A stretch of DNA of 5,830 nt from Candidatus Parcubacteria bacterium. GTDB taxonomy: Bacteria; Patescibacteriota; Minisyncoccia; Phycocordibacterales; Zambryskibacteraceae. A program made the translations under genes and the position numbers. The stretch lies in the NCBI GenBank assembly GCA_019661805.1, contig JAIFWR010000017.1:1-5830 (forward strand), given 5' to 3'. Under the pieces are notes generated by a model, which was not told where the DNA came from, made no database searches, and saw nothing but the letters and a program-made list of their open reading frames with translations. The number at the start of each line of letters is the position of its first letter. Positions within the stretch are counted from its first letter, which is position 1. Below, piece by piece: positions 1 through 4,825 of the stretch.

Positions 1-283
1 CGTAGACGGCGCGGCGGAGGACCTCCTTCGGGCCCTTGGTGTCGACGACGTGCTGCATGCTCTCGAGCGTGAGGCCGCCCGGGTAGAGCGAGTGGCGGGC
101 GTAGCGCTTGTCCTTGAGCTTCTTCCTGTCGAGCATCATAGCGCGGGCGTTGACCACTTCGACGTCGACATCCGGGATGGCGTTCTTGACGAAGTCGGTC
201 CTGTTCTTGCCCATGAGCCAGACCGCCACTTCGGTAGCGATGCGTCCGGGAACCTTGCCTGTGGCGTCGATGGTGTGCTTCAT
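1..283 (-). CDS. rplM: 50S ribosomal protein L13 (5' part, truncated by window edge)
   Basis: Ribosomal protein L13 is an early-assembling protein of the large subunit that binds 23S rRNA. The 94 visible residues begin MKHTIDATGKVPGRIATEVA, matching the family's N-terminal 'DATGK-x-LGR-x-A-x-E' block. They continue through the VVNA segment (about residues 50-53) and a Tyr-Arg-His/Pro-Gly-Gly region (about 67-76) that aligns with the family's 'YHHTGHIGG'. The reading frame is still open at position 1, so the C-terminal third is outside the window. ATG at 283-281 is the only plausible start and lies 4 nt after the rplQ stop. No Shine-Dalgarno is present, so translation is probably coupled to rplQ. 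In most bacteria rplM pairs with rpsI; that partner would lie below position 1 and cannot be seen. Family identity is secure. Confidence 0.95.
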   Translation of the reverse strand, partial: MKHTIDATGKVPGRIATEVAVWLMGKNRTDFVKNAIPDVDVEVVNARAMMLDRKKLKDKRYARHSLYPGGLTLESMQHVVDTKGPKEVLRRAVY

Positions 284-290
284 ATGATTA
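281..290 (-). promoter_or_regulatory. rplQ-rplM stop/start junction, repeated 10-mer TAATCATATG
   Basis: Read on the minus strand, the rplQ stop (TAA), four spacer bases (TCAT) and the rplM ATG form TAATCATATG. The identical 10-mer forms the rpoA-rplQ junction at 633-642. Neither has a purine-rich Shine-Dalgarno within 20 nt upstream. The arrangement suggests termination-reinitiation coupling; that function is inference. Confidence 0.5.
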
Positions 291-635
291 GACGAACTCG
301 ATGACGGCCTGGGGCGCGCCGTCGGAGGCGCGGCGGACGAGCTTGGTGATCCGCGTGTAGCCGCCGGCCCTCCCTTTATACCTGGGAGAGAGCGTCGAGG
401 CAATCTTTCGTGCCGCGATCTTCCCTACCCGGGCCTCGAGGAGTCGCCTGGAAGCCGGGGTCTCCTTCTTGCCCAAAGTGATGAGCTTCTCGATCATCGG
501 GCGGAGCTCCTTGGCCTTCGCCTCGGTGGTCTTGATCTTCTCCTCGAGCGTCAAGGCATAGGCAAGGGATTTCATCAGCGCGACGCGCTGGTTCTTCTCC
601 CTGCCGAACTTCCTGTGCGCTCGATGGAATGCCAT
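288..635 (-). CDS. rplQ: 50S ribosomal protein L17
   Basis: L17 is a large-subunit protein near the polypeptide exit tunnel. The 115-residue product starts MAFHRAHRKFGREKNQRVAL, equivalent to the family's 'RHRK-x-GRK-x-x-R-x-x-HR-x-AL'. It carries the diagnostic stretch ending in TTEAKAKELRPMIEKLITLG (about residues 36-55), followed by the conserved basic region with RRLLEARV and a C-terminal YTRITKLVRRASDGAPQAVI segment. The length is close to the usual 115-130. A longer in-frame start at 785 exists but would overlap the rpoA C-terminus by about 145 nt and add 50 residues unlike L17, so ATG at 635-633 was chosen. It starts 4 nt after the rpoA stop with no Shine-Dalgarno. It sits directly after rpoA, as in the classical alpha operon. 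Confidence 0.97.
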   Translation of the reverse strand: MAFHRAHRKFGREKNQRVALMKSLAYALTLEEKIKTTEAKAKELRPMIEKLITLGKKETPASRRLLEARVGKIAARKIASTLSPRYKGRAGGYTRITKLVRRASDGAPQAVIEFV

Positions 636-642
636 ATGATTA
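633..642 (-). promoter_or_regulatory. rpoA-rplQ stop/start junction, same 10-mer TAATCATATG
   Basis: On the minus strand the rpoA stop TAA, spacer TCAT and rplQ ATG form TAATCATATG, identical to the next junction at 281-290. The upstream bases belong to the rpoA C-terminal codons (ITLK) and show no Shine-Dalgarno. A coupling role is inferred. Confidence 0.5.
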
Positions 643-1602
643 TTTGAGGGTGATGCCGAACTCGCCCAAGGCCTTCCTGATCTCCTGGATGCCCTTGGCG
701 CCGAGGCCCTCGATCTCGAGGAGATCCTTTTCCTTCTTCTTCGCCAGGCCGCCGACAGTCCGGATGGTAGCGCCCGCGAGGGCATTCGCCGTCCTCGCGG
801 AAAGGTCGAGGCTCTCGACTCGGGTCTTCAGAACCTCGGGGTCGACTTCCGAACGCGACGTTTGTACCATCGGGCTAGGAATCTTTACAGACTCCTCCTC
901 CGAAGTCTCCTCCTTGAAGCCGACAATGGCCTTGAGCTGGTTGATCATCGTCTCGATGGCGGAGGAGAGCGCGACGGAGGGAGCGATGGTGCCGTCGGTC
1001 TCGATGAAGATCCGGAGCTTGTTGAAGTCGGTCCGGTCGCCGACGCGCATGTTCTCGACCTCGTAGGAAGCCTTGCGGATGGGGGTAAAGATGCCATCAA
1101 GCGCGATCGAGCCGATCTCGACCCTGTTCTTGTCGATCATCTCCTTCGGCATGAAGCCGAGGCCCTTCTCGACCCTGATCTCCATCTCAAGCAAGGCGCC
1201 CTTGGAAGTAAGCGTCGCGATGGGCTGGTCGGGGGTGAGGATCTCGACCTGGCCGGGGATGTCGAGGTCCTTGGCCGTGACCGCCTTCTCGCCTTTGACC
1301 TTGAGGGAAATGGTCTGGGGCTCGTCGACCGTCATCCTCATGCGGACCTTCTTCAGGTTGAGGAGGATGGTGATGACATCCTCCTTGACGCCGTCGATGG
1401 TCGAGAACTCGTGCTGGACGCCGGAGATCTTGACGGCGGTGATGGCGACGCCCGGGAGCGAGGAGAGGATGATGCGGCGGAGCGAGTTCCCGAGCGTGTG
1501 CCCGTAGCCCGGGTAGAGACCCTCGATTTCGAACACGCCGGTCTCGCCCTCTTCCGAGATCACGCGGGGCTTCGACGGGAGATGGATCGTGTAGTCTGCC
1601 AT
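640..1602 (-). CDS. rpoA: DNA-directed RNA polymerase subunit alpha
   Basis: This is the alpha subunit, whose dimer scaffolds RNA polymerase assembly and contacts promoter UP elements and activators. The 320-residue product has a complete N-terminal dimerisation domain (about 1-230), including the signature EGLYPGYGHTLGNSLRRIIL (residues 27-46) and EFSTIDGVKEDV (about 65-76). An acidic/serine linker (about 231-250) leads to a C-terminal helix-hairpin-helix domain (about 255-320). In that domain R270, N273, G301 and K303 match the E. coli DNA-contacting residues R265, N268, G296 and K298. The E. coli K271 position is not lysine here (LAG in place of LKA). Length is close to the usual 315-330. 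ATG at 1602 was chosen because it gives the conventional N-terminus; it lies 24 nt after rpsD in AT-rich sequence without a Shine-Dalgarno. Confidence 0.98.
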   Translation of the reverse strand: MADYTIHLPSKPRVISEEGETGVFEIEGLYPGYGHTLGNSLRRIILSSLPGVAITAVKISGVQHEFSTIDGVKEDVITILLNLKKVRMRMTVDEPQTISLKVKGEKAVTAKDLDIPGQVEILTPDQPIATLTSKGALLEMEIRVEKGLGFMPKEMIDKNRVEIGSIALDGIFTPIRKASYEVENMRVGDRTDFNKLRIFIETDGTIAPSVALSSAIETMINQLKAIVGFKEETSEEESVKIPSPMVQTSRSEVDPEVLKTRVESLDLSARTANALAGATIRTVGGLAKKKEKDLLEIEGLGAKGIQEIRKALGEFGITLK

Positions 1603-1626
1603 AAAGTTATGAAAAGCTATTGTTAA

Positions 1627-2229
1627 TTACCTGTTGTAGAACCCGATAACCGTCCCGAGGTCGAAGACCTGCTCGCCTTTGGCGTAGGCCGGCTCGCCTA
1701 CGACCGTGGCCTCCCTCTTCTCCGCGCTTGCCTCGAGCCAGGCGGGCGCCGCCTGGGCCTTCATCCTCTCCGCTGAATCAGCTCCCAGCTGATTCAGCCG
1801 CTCAGAGCCGCGCCAGCCCACTACGTCCCCAACCTTCACTTGAATCGAAGGTACGGTGACGCGCTTGCCGTTCACGTTGAAGTGCCCGTGACTGGCAAGC
1901 TGGCGGGCCTGGGCGCGAGTCTTCGCGAGCCCAGAGCGGAAGAGGGCGTTGTCGAGCCGGCTCTCAAGGAGTTGGAAGAGCTTAAGCGAGGGGTTCGCGG
2001 CCTTGGCGGCCTTGTCGACGTAGCTCTTGAACTGCCTCTCGGACATGCCGTAGGAGAAGCGGGCCTTCTGCTTCTCGTTCAAAGCCTGGCCGTACTCGGA
2101 CTTCTGCCGCTTGAACTTGGCGGTCTTCTCCTTCCTCGCGAGCGAGAGGCCGTACTTCGCGGTTTGCGTCTTCTCGAAGATGGGGGCTCCAAGTCGGCGG
2201 GCTATTTTGTATTTGGGTCCGATTTTCAT
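1627..2229 (-). CDS. rpsD: 30S ribosomal protein S4, cysteine-free form
   Basis: S4 is a primary 16S rRNA-binding protein that nucleates small-subunit assembly, and in many bacteria it represses its own operon. The 200-residue product has the conserved N-terminal domain (GPKYKIARRLG at 4-14, KQKARFSYGMSERQF at 53-67). The S4 RNA-binding fold spans about 91-137 and includes RLDNALFRSGLAKTRAQARQ and the HGHFNVNGKRV loop. The C-terminal end is GTVIGFYNR. The N-terminal region contains no cysteine, so this is the zinc-free 'C-minus' type. Length matches the family (about 200-210). The start at 2229 is 9 nt after the rpsK stop, in the AT-rich context TATAGATATG without a Shine-Dalgarno. A strong inverted repeat lies inside the gene at 1772-1798. 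Confidence 0.97.
   Translation of the reverse strand: MKIGPKYKIARRLGAPIFEKTQTAKYGLSLARKEKTAKFKRQKSEYGQALNEKQKARFSYGMSERQFKSYVDKAAKAANPSLKLFQLLESRLDNALFRSGLAKTRAQARQLASHGHFNVNGKRVTVPSIQVKVGDVVGWRGSERLNQLGADSAERMKAQAAPAWLEASAEKREATVVGEPAYAKGEQVFDLGTVIGFYNR
1772..1798. repeat. Perfect 12-bp inverted repeat with 3-nt loop inside rpsD
   Basis: GCTGAATCAGCT, a CCC loop, then AGCTGATTCAGC form a perfect 12-bp stem with a 3-nt loop. In the rpsD mRNA this would be a very stable hairpin with a GGG loop. It encodes rpsD residues about 145-153 (LNQLGADSA), just beyond the S4 fold. The protein keeps the family spacing to the downstream WLE motif (same length as E. coli S4), so the repeat was not added as extra sequence. 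No T-run follows on the coding strand, which argues against a terminator. Confidence 0.85.
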
Positions 2230-2236
2230 ATCTATA
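2227..2236 (-). promoter_or_regulatory. rpsD start context, repeated 10-mer TATAGATATG
   Basis: The rpsD start codon is preceded directly by TATAGAT, giving TATAGATATG on the minus strand. The identical 10-mer surrounds the rpsK start at 2689-2698. No Shine-Dalgarno is present. It resembles a -10 box but lies against the ATG with no plausible -35, so a translational role is more likely. That role is inference. Confidence 0.45.
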
Positions 2237-2238
2237 TG

Positions 2239-2691
2239 TTATGTGCGGCGCGGCTTCGGCGGCTTCGGCCCGTTGTGCGGCACCGGAGTCATATCCTGGA
2301 TAGTGGTGAGGTTGATGCCCTTCGAAATGAAGCCCCTGATGGCCGATTCCCGGCCGGAGCCGACGCCCTTGATGACGACCCTGACCTCCTTCACCCCCAG
2401 GGTGGCGGCCTTGGCGGCGAGCGTCTCGCCGACCTTCGCGGCAGCAAAAGGGGTGCCCTTCTTGGCACCCTTGAAGCCGAGCGAGCCGGACGAGGACCAT
2501 GCGAGCGTACCGCCCTTAATGTCGGTAAGGACGAGCTTGGTGTTGTTATAGGTGGACTCGACGCAAAGGACGCCGGAGTCTATGCGGCGGCCGCGGGACT
2601 TAGGGGCGACAGCCTCCGGAGCAGCGGCCCCTTCGGCCTTCTCCGCCTTGACGGCTCCATCTTCAGTTGTGGCGAGTTTCTTCTTTCCCAT
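2239..2691 (-). CDS. rpsK: 30S ribosomal protein S11 with N-terminal extension
   Basis: S11 sits on the small-subunit platform near the E site and helps bind mRNA. The 150-residue product contains the family core from about residue 36, with STYNNTKLVLTD (46-57) matching 'ASFNNTIVTITD'. GFKGAKKGTPFAAAK follows, then the VKGVGSGRESAIRG block and the C-terminal DMTPVPHNGPKPPKPRR. The core equals the usual length of about 115-130, and roughly 30 extra residues rich in Ala, Glu and Lys precede it. The upstream ATG at 2691 was chosen because it lies 8 nt after rpsM and shares its start context with rpsD. There is no in-frame ATG between it and the core; methionine is next seen well inside the protein. 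It is in the normal alpha-operon place, between rpsM and rpsD. Confidence 0.97.
   Translation of the reverse strand: MGKKKLATTEDGAVKAEKAEGAAAPEAVAPKSRGRRIDSGVLCVESTYNNTKLVLTDIKGGTLAWSSSGSLGFKGAKKGTPFAAAKVGETLAAKAATLGVKEVRVVIKGVGSGRESAIRGFISKGINLTTIQDMTPVPHNGPKPPKPRRT
2451..2470. repeat. 7-bp hairpin followed by CTTTT inside rpsK
   Basis: On the coding strand GGGTGCC, a 6-nt AAGAAG loop and GGCACCC form a 7-bp stem, followed at once by CTTTT. The shape is that of a weak intrinsic terminator. It encodes the conserved S11 stretch GAKKGTPF, which constrains the sequence, and the T-run is only four bases. Most likely it is incidental coding sequence, with a small chance that it acts as an attenuator. 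Confidence 0.35.
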
Positions 2692-2698
2692 ATCTATA
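2689..2698 (-). promoter_or_regulatory. rpsK start context, same 10-mer TATAGATATG
   Basis: The rpsM stop TAA is followed by TTATAGAT and the rpsK ATG. The last ten bases, TATAGATATG, are identical to the rpsD start context at 2227-2236. The nearest purine-rich tract (GAGAAGAAG, in the rpsM 3' end) ends about 12 nt upstream, too far to be a normal Shine-Dalgarno. Confidence 0.45.
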
Positions 2699-2699
2699 A

Positions 2700-3083
2700 T
2701 TACTTCTTCTCGGCGATCTTCCTGCCGGTACCGGCGGTCTTCCGGCCCCTGTAGGTCCGGGTCGTCCTGGAATTGGTCTTGGTCCTCTGGCCCCGGGTTG
2801 GCAAGTTCCGCTGGTGGCGGATGCCGCGGTAGGCCTTGATATCCTTCAGGCGCTTGATGTTTGCCGCCTTCTCGCGCTTGAGGTCTCCCTCGAGGGTGAA
2901 GGACTCTATGATCGCGCGGATCTTGTTCTCCTCCTCGACGCTCACCTCCTTGACCTTCTTGTCGGCGGGAACGCCGGCATTCCCTAGGATCTCGCGCGCG
3001 CGGGAGCGGCCGATGCCGTAGAGCGTCGTCAAGCCGATTTCAAGACGCTTTTCCTCTGGGATGGTGATGCCGAGTATTCTCAT
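2700..3083 (-). CDS. rpsM: 30S ribosomal protein S13
   Basis: S13 is in the small-subunit head, where it contacts the P-site tRNA through its basic tail and forms bridges with the large subunit. The 127-residue product begins with MRILGITIPEEKRLEIGLTT. It contains the helix-turn region LYGIGRSRAREIL (about 21-33), the RGIRHQRNLPTRGQRTKTNS motif (about 86-105, the strongest family signature), and a very basic tail ending KIAEKK. Length is normal (about 115-130). ATG at 3083 follows the rpmJ stop with no spacer (TAAATG), so it is probably translated by coupling. An AAGGA at -8 to -4 inside the rpmJ 3' end could also serve as a Shine-Dalgarno. Confidence 0.98.
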   Translation of the reverse strand: MRILGITIPEEKRLEIGLTTLYGIGRSRAREILGNAGVPADKKVKEVSVEEENKIRAIIESFTLEGDLKREKAANIKRLKDIKAYRGIRHQRNLPTRGQRTKTNSRTTRTYRGRKTAGTGRKIAEKK

Positions 3084-3200
3084 TTATCCTTGCCTTTGCT
3101 TATGACGGGGGTTGGCCTTGCAGACGACATACACATAGCCCTTCCTCCGGACTATCTGGCACTTCGAACATATCTTCCTGACCGCTGCCTTCACTTTCAT
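3084..3200 (-). CDS. rpmJ: 50S ribosomal protein L36 (38 aa, zinc-ribbon form)
   Basis: L36 is the smallest large-subunit protein and helps organise 23S rRNA near the peptidyl-transferase side. This short gene encodes 38 residues, exactly the usual length: [20 protein letters not shown] at the start and PRHKQRQG at the end. The zinc ligands C11, C14, C27 and H33 are all present at the E. coli positions, so this is the zinc-binding form. It starts with ATG at 3200, 36 nt after infA, and its TAA directly abuts the rpsM ATG. There is no Shine-Dalgarno. The bases before the ATG are TACAACTTCCTT, and a near-consensus promoter whose transcript would begin about 4-6 nt upstream suggests an almost leaderless message. 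Confidence 0.97.
   Translation of the reverse strand: MKVKAAVRKICSKCQIVRRKGYVYVVCKANPRHKQRQG
3087..3091 (-). promoter_or_regulatory. Possible ribosome binding site for rpsM (AAGGA)
   Basis: AAGGA lies 4-8 nt before the rpsM ATG, inside the last codons of rpmJ. It is one of only two start regions here with anything Shine-Dalgarno-like. The bases also encode the conserved L36 ending QRQG, so the match may be incidental. Confidence 0.35.
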
Positions 3201-3211
3201 AAGGAAGTTGT

Positions 3212-3240
3212 ATTCTAACCCAAGGGGGGTTTTATGTCAA
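3212..3240 (-). promoter_or_regulatory. Sigma-70 promoter for the rpmJ-rpsM-rpsK-rpsD-rpoA-rplQ-rplM run
   Basis: On the minus strand TTGACA (3240-3235, 6/6 to consensus) is separated by 17 nt from TAGAAT (3217-3212, 5/6 to consensus). The -35 box is built on the infA stop codon: the TGA at 3239-3237 supplies its central bases. Transcription would be expected about 6-8 nt downstream of the -10, near 3204-3206, leaving only about 4-6 nt before the rpmJ ATG. There is no TGn extended -10. Because the promoter lies between infA and rpmJ, it would add transcription for the ribosomal and alpha-subunit genes independently of alaS, the membrane protein and infA. The element is seen directly; its activity is inferred. 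Confidence 0.75.
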
Positions 3241-3452
3241 AGCCTCTTGGTAATCCGGGCCTTCCCCCCGTACGGCTCGAGCTCGAGGATGACCCTGTCG
3301 CCCACGAGGACGCGGATCCTGTGGAGGCGCATCTTGCCGGAGAGGTAGGTCAGGATTTCCTCCTCGGAGTCGTCGAGCCTAACCCTGAACATGATGTTCG
3401 GGAGCGATTCGGTCACGGTGCCGGTGCGTTCGGGGCCTTTGTTCGTTGCCAT
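3237..3452 (-). CDS. infA: Translation initiation factor IF-1
   Basis: IF-1 binds the 30S A site during initiation and works with IF-2 and IF-3. The 71-residue product has the standard OB-fold (S1-like) sequence. [18 protein letters not shown] (about 11-28) matches 'GTVLETLPN-x-MFRVEL', followed by [20 protein letters not shown] (about 36-55) and the family ending [14 protein letters not shown]. Length is the usual 71-72. ATG at 3452 lies 7 nt after the stop of the upstream membrane protein, with an AGG at -9 to -7 as the only Shine-Dalgarno hint. It ends in TGA, which indicates that UGA is a true stop in this organism. It precedes rpmJ as usual but is not preceded by map, adk or secY. Confidence 0.97.
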   Translation of the reverse strand: MATNKGPERTGTVTESLPNIMFRVRLDDSEEEILTYLSGKMRLHRIRVLVGDRVILELEPYGGKARITKRL

Positions 3453-3459
3453 GAAATGC

Positions 3460-4788
3460 CTAGGGGCTCTGCCTCTTAAGCGAAATCTGCGACGGGTCGT
3501 CGGGGAAGGCCGACTTCCAGAATGGGCGGATGGCCGCTGAGGCCGAGGCGACGGTCGGATAGTTCTTCAAAATCTGGGGGAGTTCGGACTTCTTTCTCCC
3601 GGCGAGGTCGGCCTTCAAAGCCACTTCGTCGGTCTTCCAGACGAGGAGCGCCTGGCCCGCGACCTTGAAGTCGACCTTCGTTGCCGCGAGGAGATCGGCG
3701 GGCGTCGTCGAGGCGAAGGAGACTTGGAGCGAGGAGTAGTCGGCGATTTCGACCGGGTCCTGGGCGGCGCGGGCAGCCTTGCCGAGCGAGAGCGCTAAGG
3801 CGAGGTCGGCCTTCTTGAACATGATGCCGTACAGGTTGCCGCGGACGTTGACCGTCACCTGCGAACCCGAAGCCGGTGACTGCGGCAGGTCCTCGAAGGA
3901 GACCGAGGAGAGCGCCGGGAAGAGGATGAAATCGCCCGGAACCTCGGCTTCGGCCTTGGCGACGAGCTCCTGCGAGAGAGACTCCTGGAGCTTCGCCTTC
4001 GCTGCCGCGAGGTCGGCGGCGGAAACGCTCTTCTCCTTGCCGGCAAAGCCGCCCGTCATCGCCGTCTTCGAGCGCGCGTAGACGGTGTCGAAGCGGGGCG
4101 TGCCCTTGAGTCCGGGCACGGTGAAGTCGGTAAGAGGGATGTTGTACGAGGCGCCCGGCTGGTCGGCATAGACGGTCGCCTCGAGCGAGCCCGGGGTGCT
4201 CCCCTTCTTGCCGGGGATGCTGATCGCCTTCGCGATCCGGTAGACCTTGCCGTCGGCGGACTCGAAGCGCGTGTTCTCGATCAGGGCCTGCGGCTGTTCC
4301 GAAGCGTCATTGTAGACGATAATGATGCCCGAGGCCTTCCTCGCGACGTCCTGCTCACCCGTCGCCGCCACGGCGACGCCCTTGTCACCAGAGAGCTTCA
4401 CCACGCTGTACGGGAGGCCGGTGCCGGCGCTCTTATAGGCGCTAAACGCTTCGCCGGAGAAGGAGAGCGGCGCCGAGCGCGGCACATAGGAGAGCATCGC
4501 GCCCTTGAAGACGGAGAGGATGGCGAAGAGGAGCACGATCCCGGCGGCGAGGCCGGAGTACCAGAGGCCCTTCCTCGGTCCGCCGCCGGGACGGATGTGC
4601 CTCGGCGGGAGGGGCGGAGGGGCGGGCGGCTCCGGCGGCAGCTCGGCCTGGAGCCGGGCCCGGGCAGGCGTCTTCCTCACCCCGTCCAGAGGCGCGCGGT
4701 CGGCCTTGCGCCTCCCTTCGGGGATGGGGATGTTCCGGATGCTCTTCCTCCGCTCGGGCGGGACCACGTCATCCATGTTTTTCGGCAT
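3460..4788 (-). CDS. Single-pass membrane protein, baseplate-J/gp47-like, function unknown
   Basis: I do not recognise a characterised gene. The 442-residue product has a basic, proline-rich N-terminal tail (1-74, with [13 protein letters not shown] at 51-63) and one hydrophobic segment (about 75-94, [20 protein letters not shown]). A long soluble region follows, predicted to be outside the membrane by the positive-inside rule. Within it, [13 protein letters not shown] (173-185), [12 protein letters not shown] (206-217), [13 protein letters not shown] (222-234) and [16 protein letters not shown] (241-256) resemble proteins annotated as baseplate J/gp47-like in Parcubacteria. The C-terminus pairs a Trp-Lys-x-Asp element (384-387) with [16 protein letters not shown] (422-437). 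Those resemblances are from memory and give only a family name; no phage genes are nearby. ATG at 4788 lies 28 nt after alaS, and the TAG is 7 nt before infA, so it is probably cotranscribed. A surface or envelope role is inference. Confidence 0.75.
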   Translation of the reverse strand: MPKNMDDVVPPERRKSIRNIPIPEGRRKADRAPLDGVRKTPARARLQAELPPEPPAPPPLPPRHIRPGGGPRKGLWYSGLAAGIVLLFAILSVFKGAMLSYVPRSAPLSFSGEAFSAYKSAGTGLPYSVVKLSGDKGVAVAATGEQDVARKASGIIIVYNDASEQPQALIENTRFESADGKVYRIAKAISIPGKKGSTPGSLEATVYADQPGASYNIPLTDFTVPGLKGTPRFDTVYARSKTAMTGGFAGKEKSVSAADLAAAKAKLQESLSQELVAKAEAEVPGDFILFPALSSVSFEDLPQSPASGSQVTVNVRGNLYGIMFKKADLALALSLGKAARAAQDPVEIADYSSLQVSFASTTPADLLAATKVDFKVAGQALLVWKTDEVALKADLAGRKKSELPQILKNYPTVASASAAIRPFWKSAFPDDPSQISLKRQSP

Positions 4789-4796
4789 ATGTATAA

Positions 4797-4825
4797 AGTA
4801 TAGAACGATTAGAAAATTATTCCAG
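4797..4825 (-). promoter_or_regulatory. Weak candidate promoter before the membrane-protein gene
   Basis: In the 28-nt AT-rich gap after alaS, TATACT (4802-4797, 5/6 to the -10 consensus) ends 8 nt before the ATG. The best -35 at 17 nt is CTGGAA (4825-4820), which matches only 3 of 6. If used, it would again produce a nearly leaderless transcript. The gap has no hairpin or T-run, so read-through from alaS is also possible. Confidence 0.3.

Noticed and set aside
288..785. Longer rplQ start at 785
   Set aside because: It would overlap the rpoA C-terminal domain by about 145 nt and add an Arg/Ser-rich 50 residues that do not belong to L17. The ATG at 635 gives a normal L17.
862..1626. 254-codon open frame on the plus strand antisense to rpoA
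   Set aside because: It mirrors the rpoA reading frame in GC-rich sequence, its product is a low-complexity Asp/Leu/Gly/Arg string, and rpoA itself is unambiguous. Other long plus-strand frames in the window are the same kind of shadow.
1603..1640. Promoter before rpoA using TTAACA as a -35 box
   Set aside because: At 17 nt spacing the -10 would be TATGGC, inside the rpoA start codons, and no better -10 exists at 16-18 nt. AT-richness of the 24-nt gap alone is not evidence.
2447..2470. Intrinsic terminator inside rpsK
   Set aside because: The stem is 7 bp with only four T residues and lies over a strongly conserved S11 motif. A terminator here would cut off rpsD and rpoA, which clearly belong to the same run.
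3217..3231. AACCC-CCCTT-GGGTT hairpin as a terminator between infA and rpmJ
   Set aside because: The stem is only 5 bp and no T-run follows on the coding strand. The bases are better explained as the spacer of the TTGACA/TAGAAT promoter.
3081..3236. E. coli-type S4-binding pseudoknot leader before rpsM
   Set aside because: rpsM abuts rpmJ with no spacer, and the only gap upstream (36 nt) is occupied by the promoter, so there is no room for a structured leader.
3460..4788. Prophage or contractile injection system remnant because of the baseplate-J resemblance
   Set aside because: No tail, sheath, spike or integrase genes accompany it, and it is embedded among core translation genes with short gaps. 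The resemblance alone does not support a phage element.
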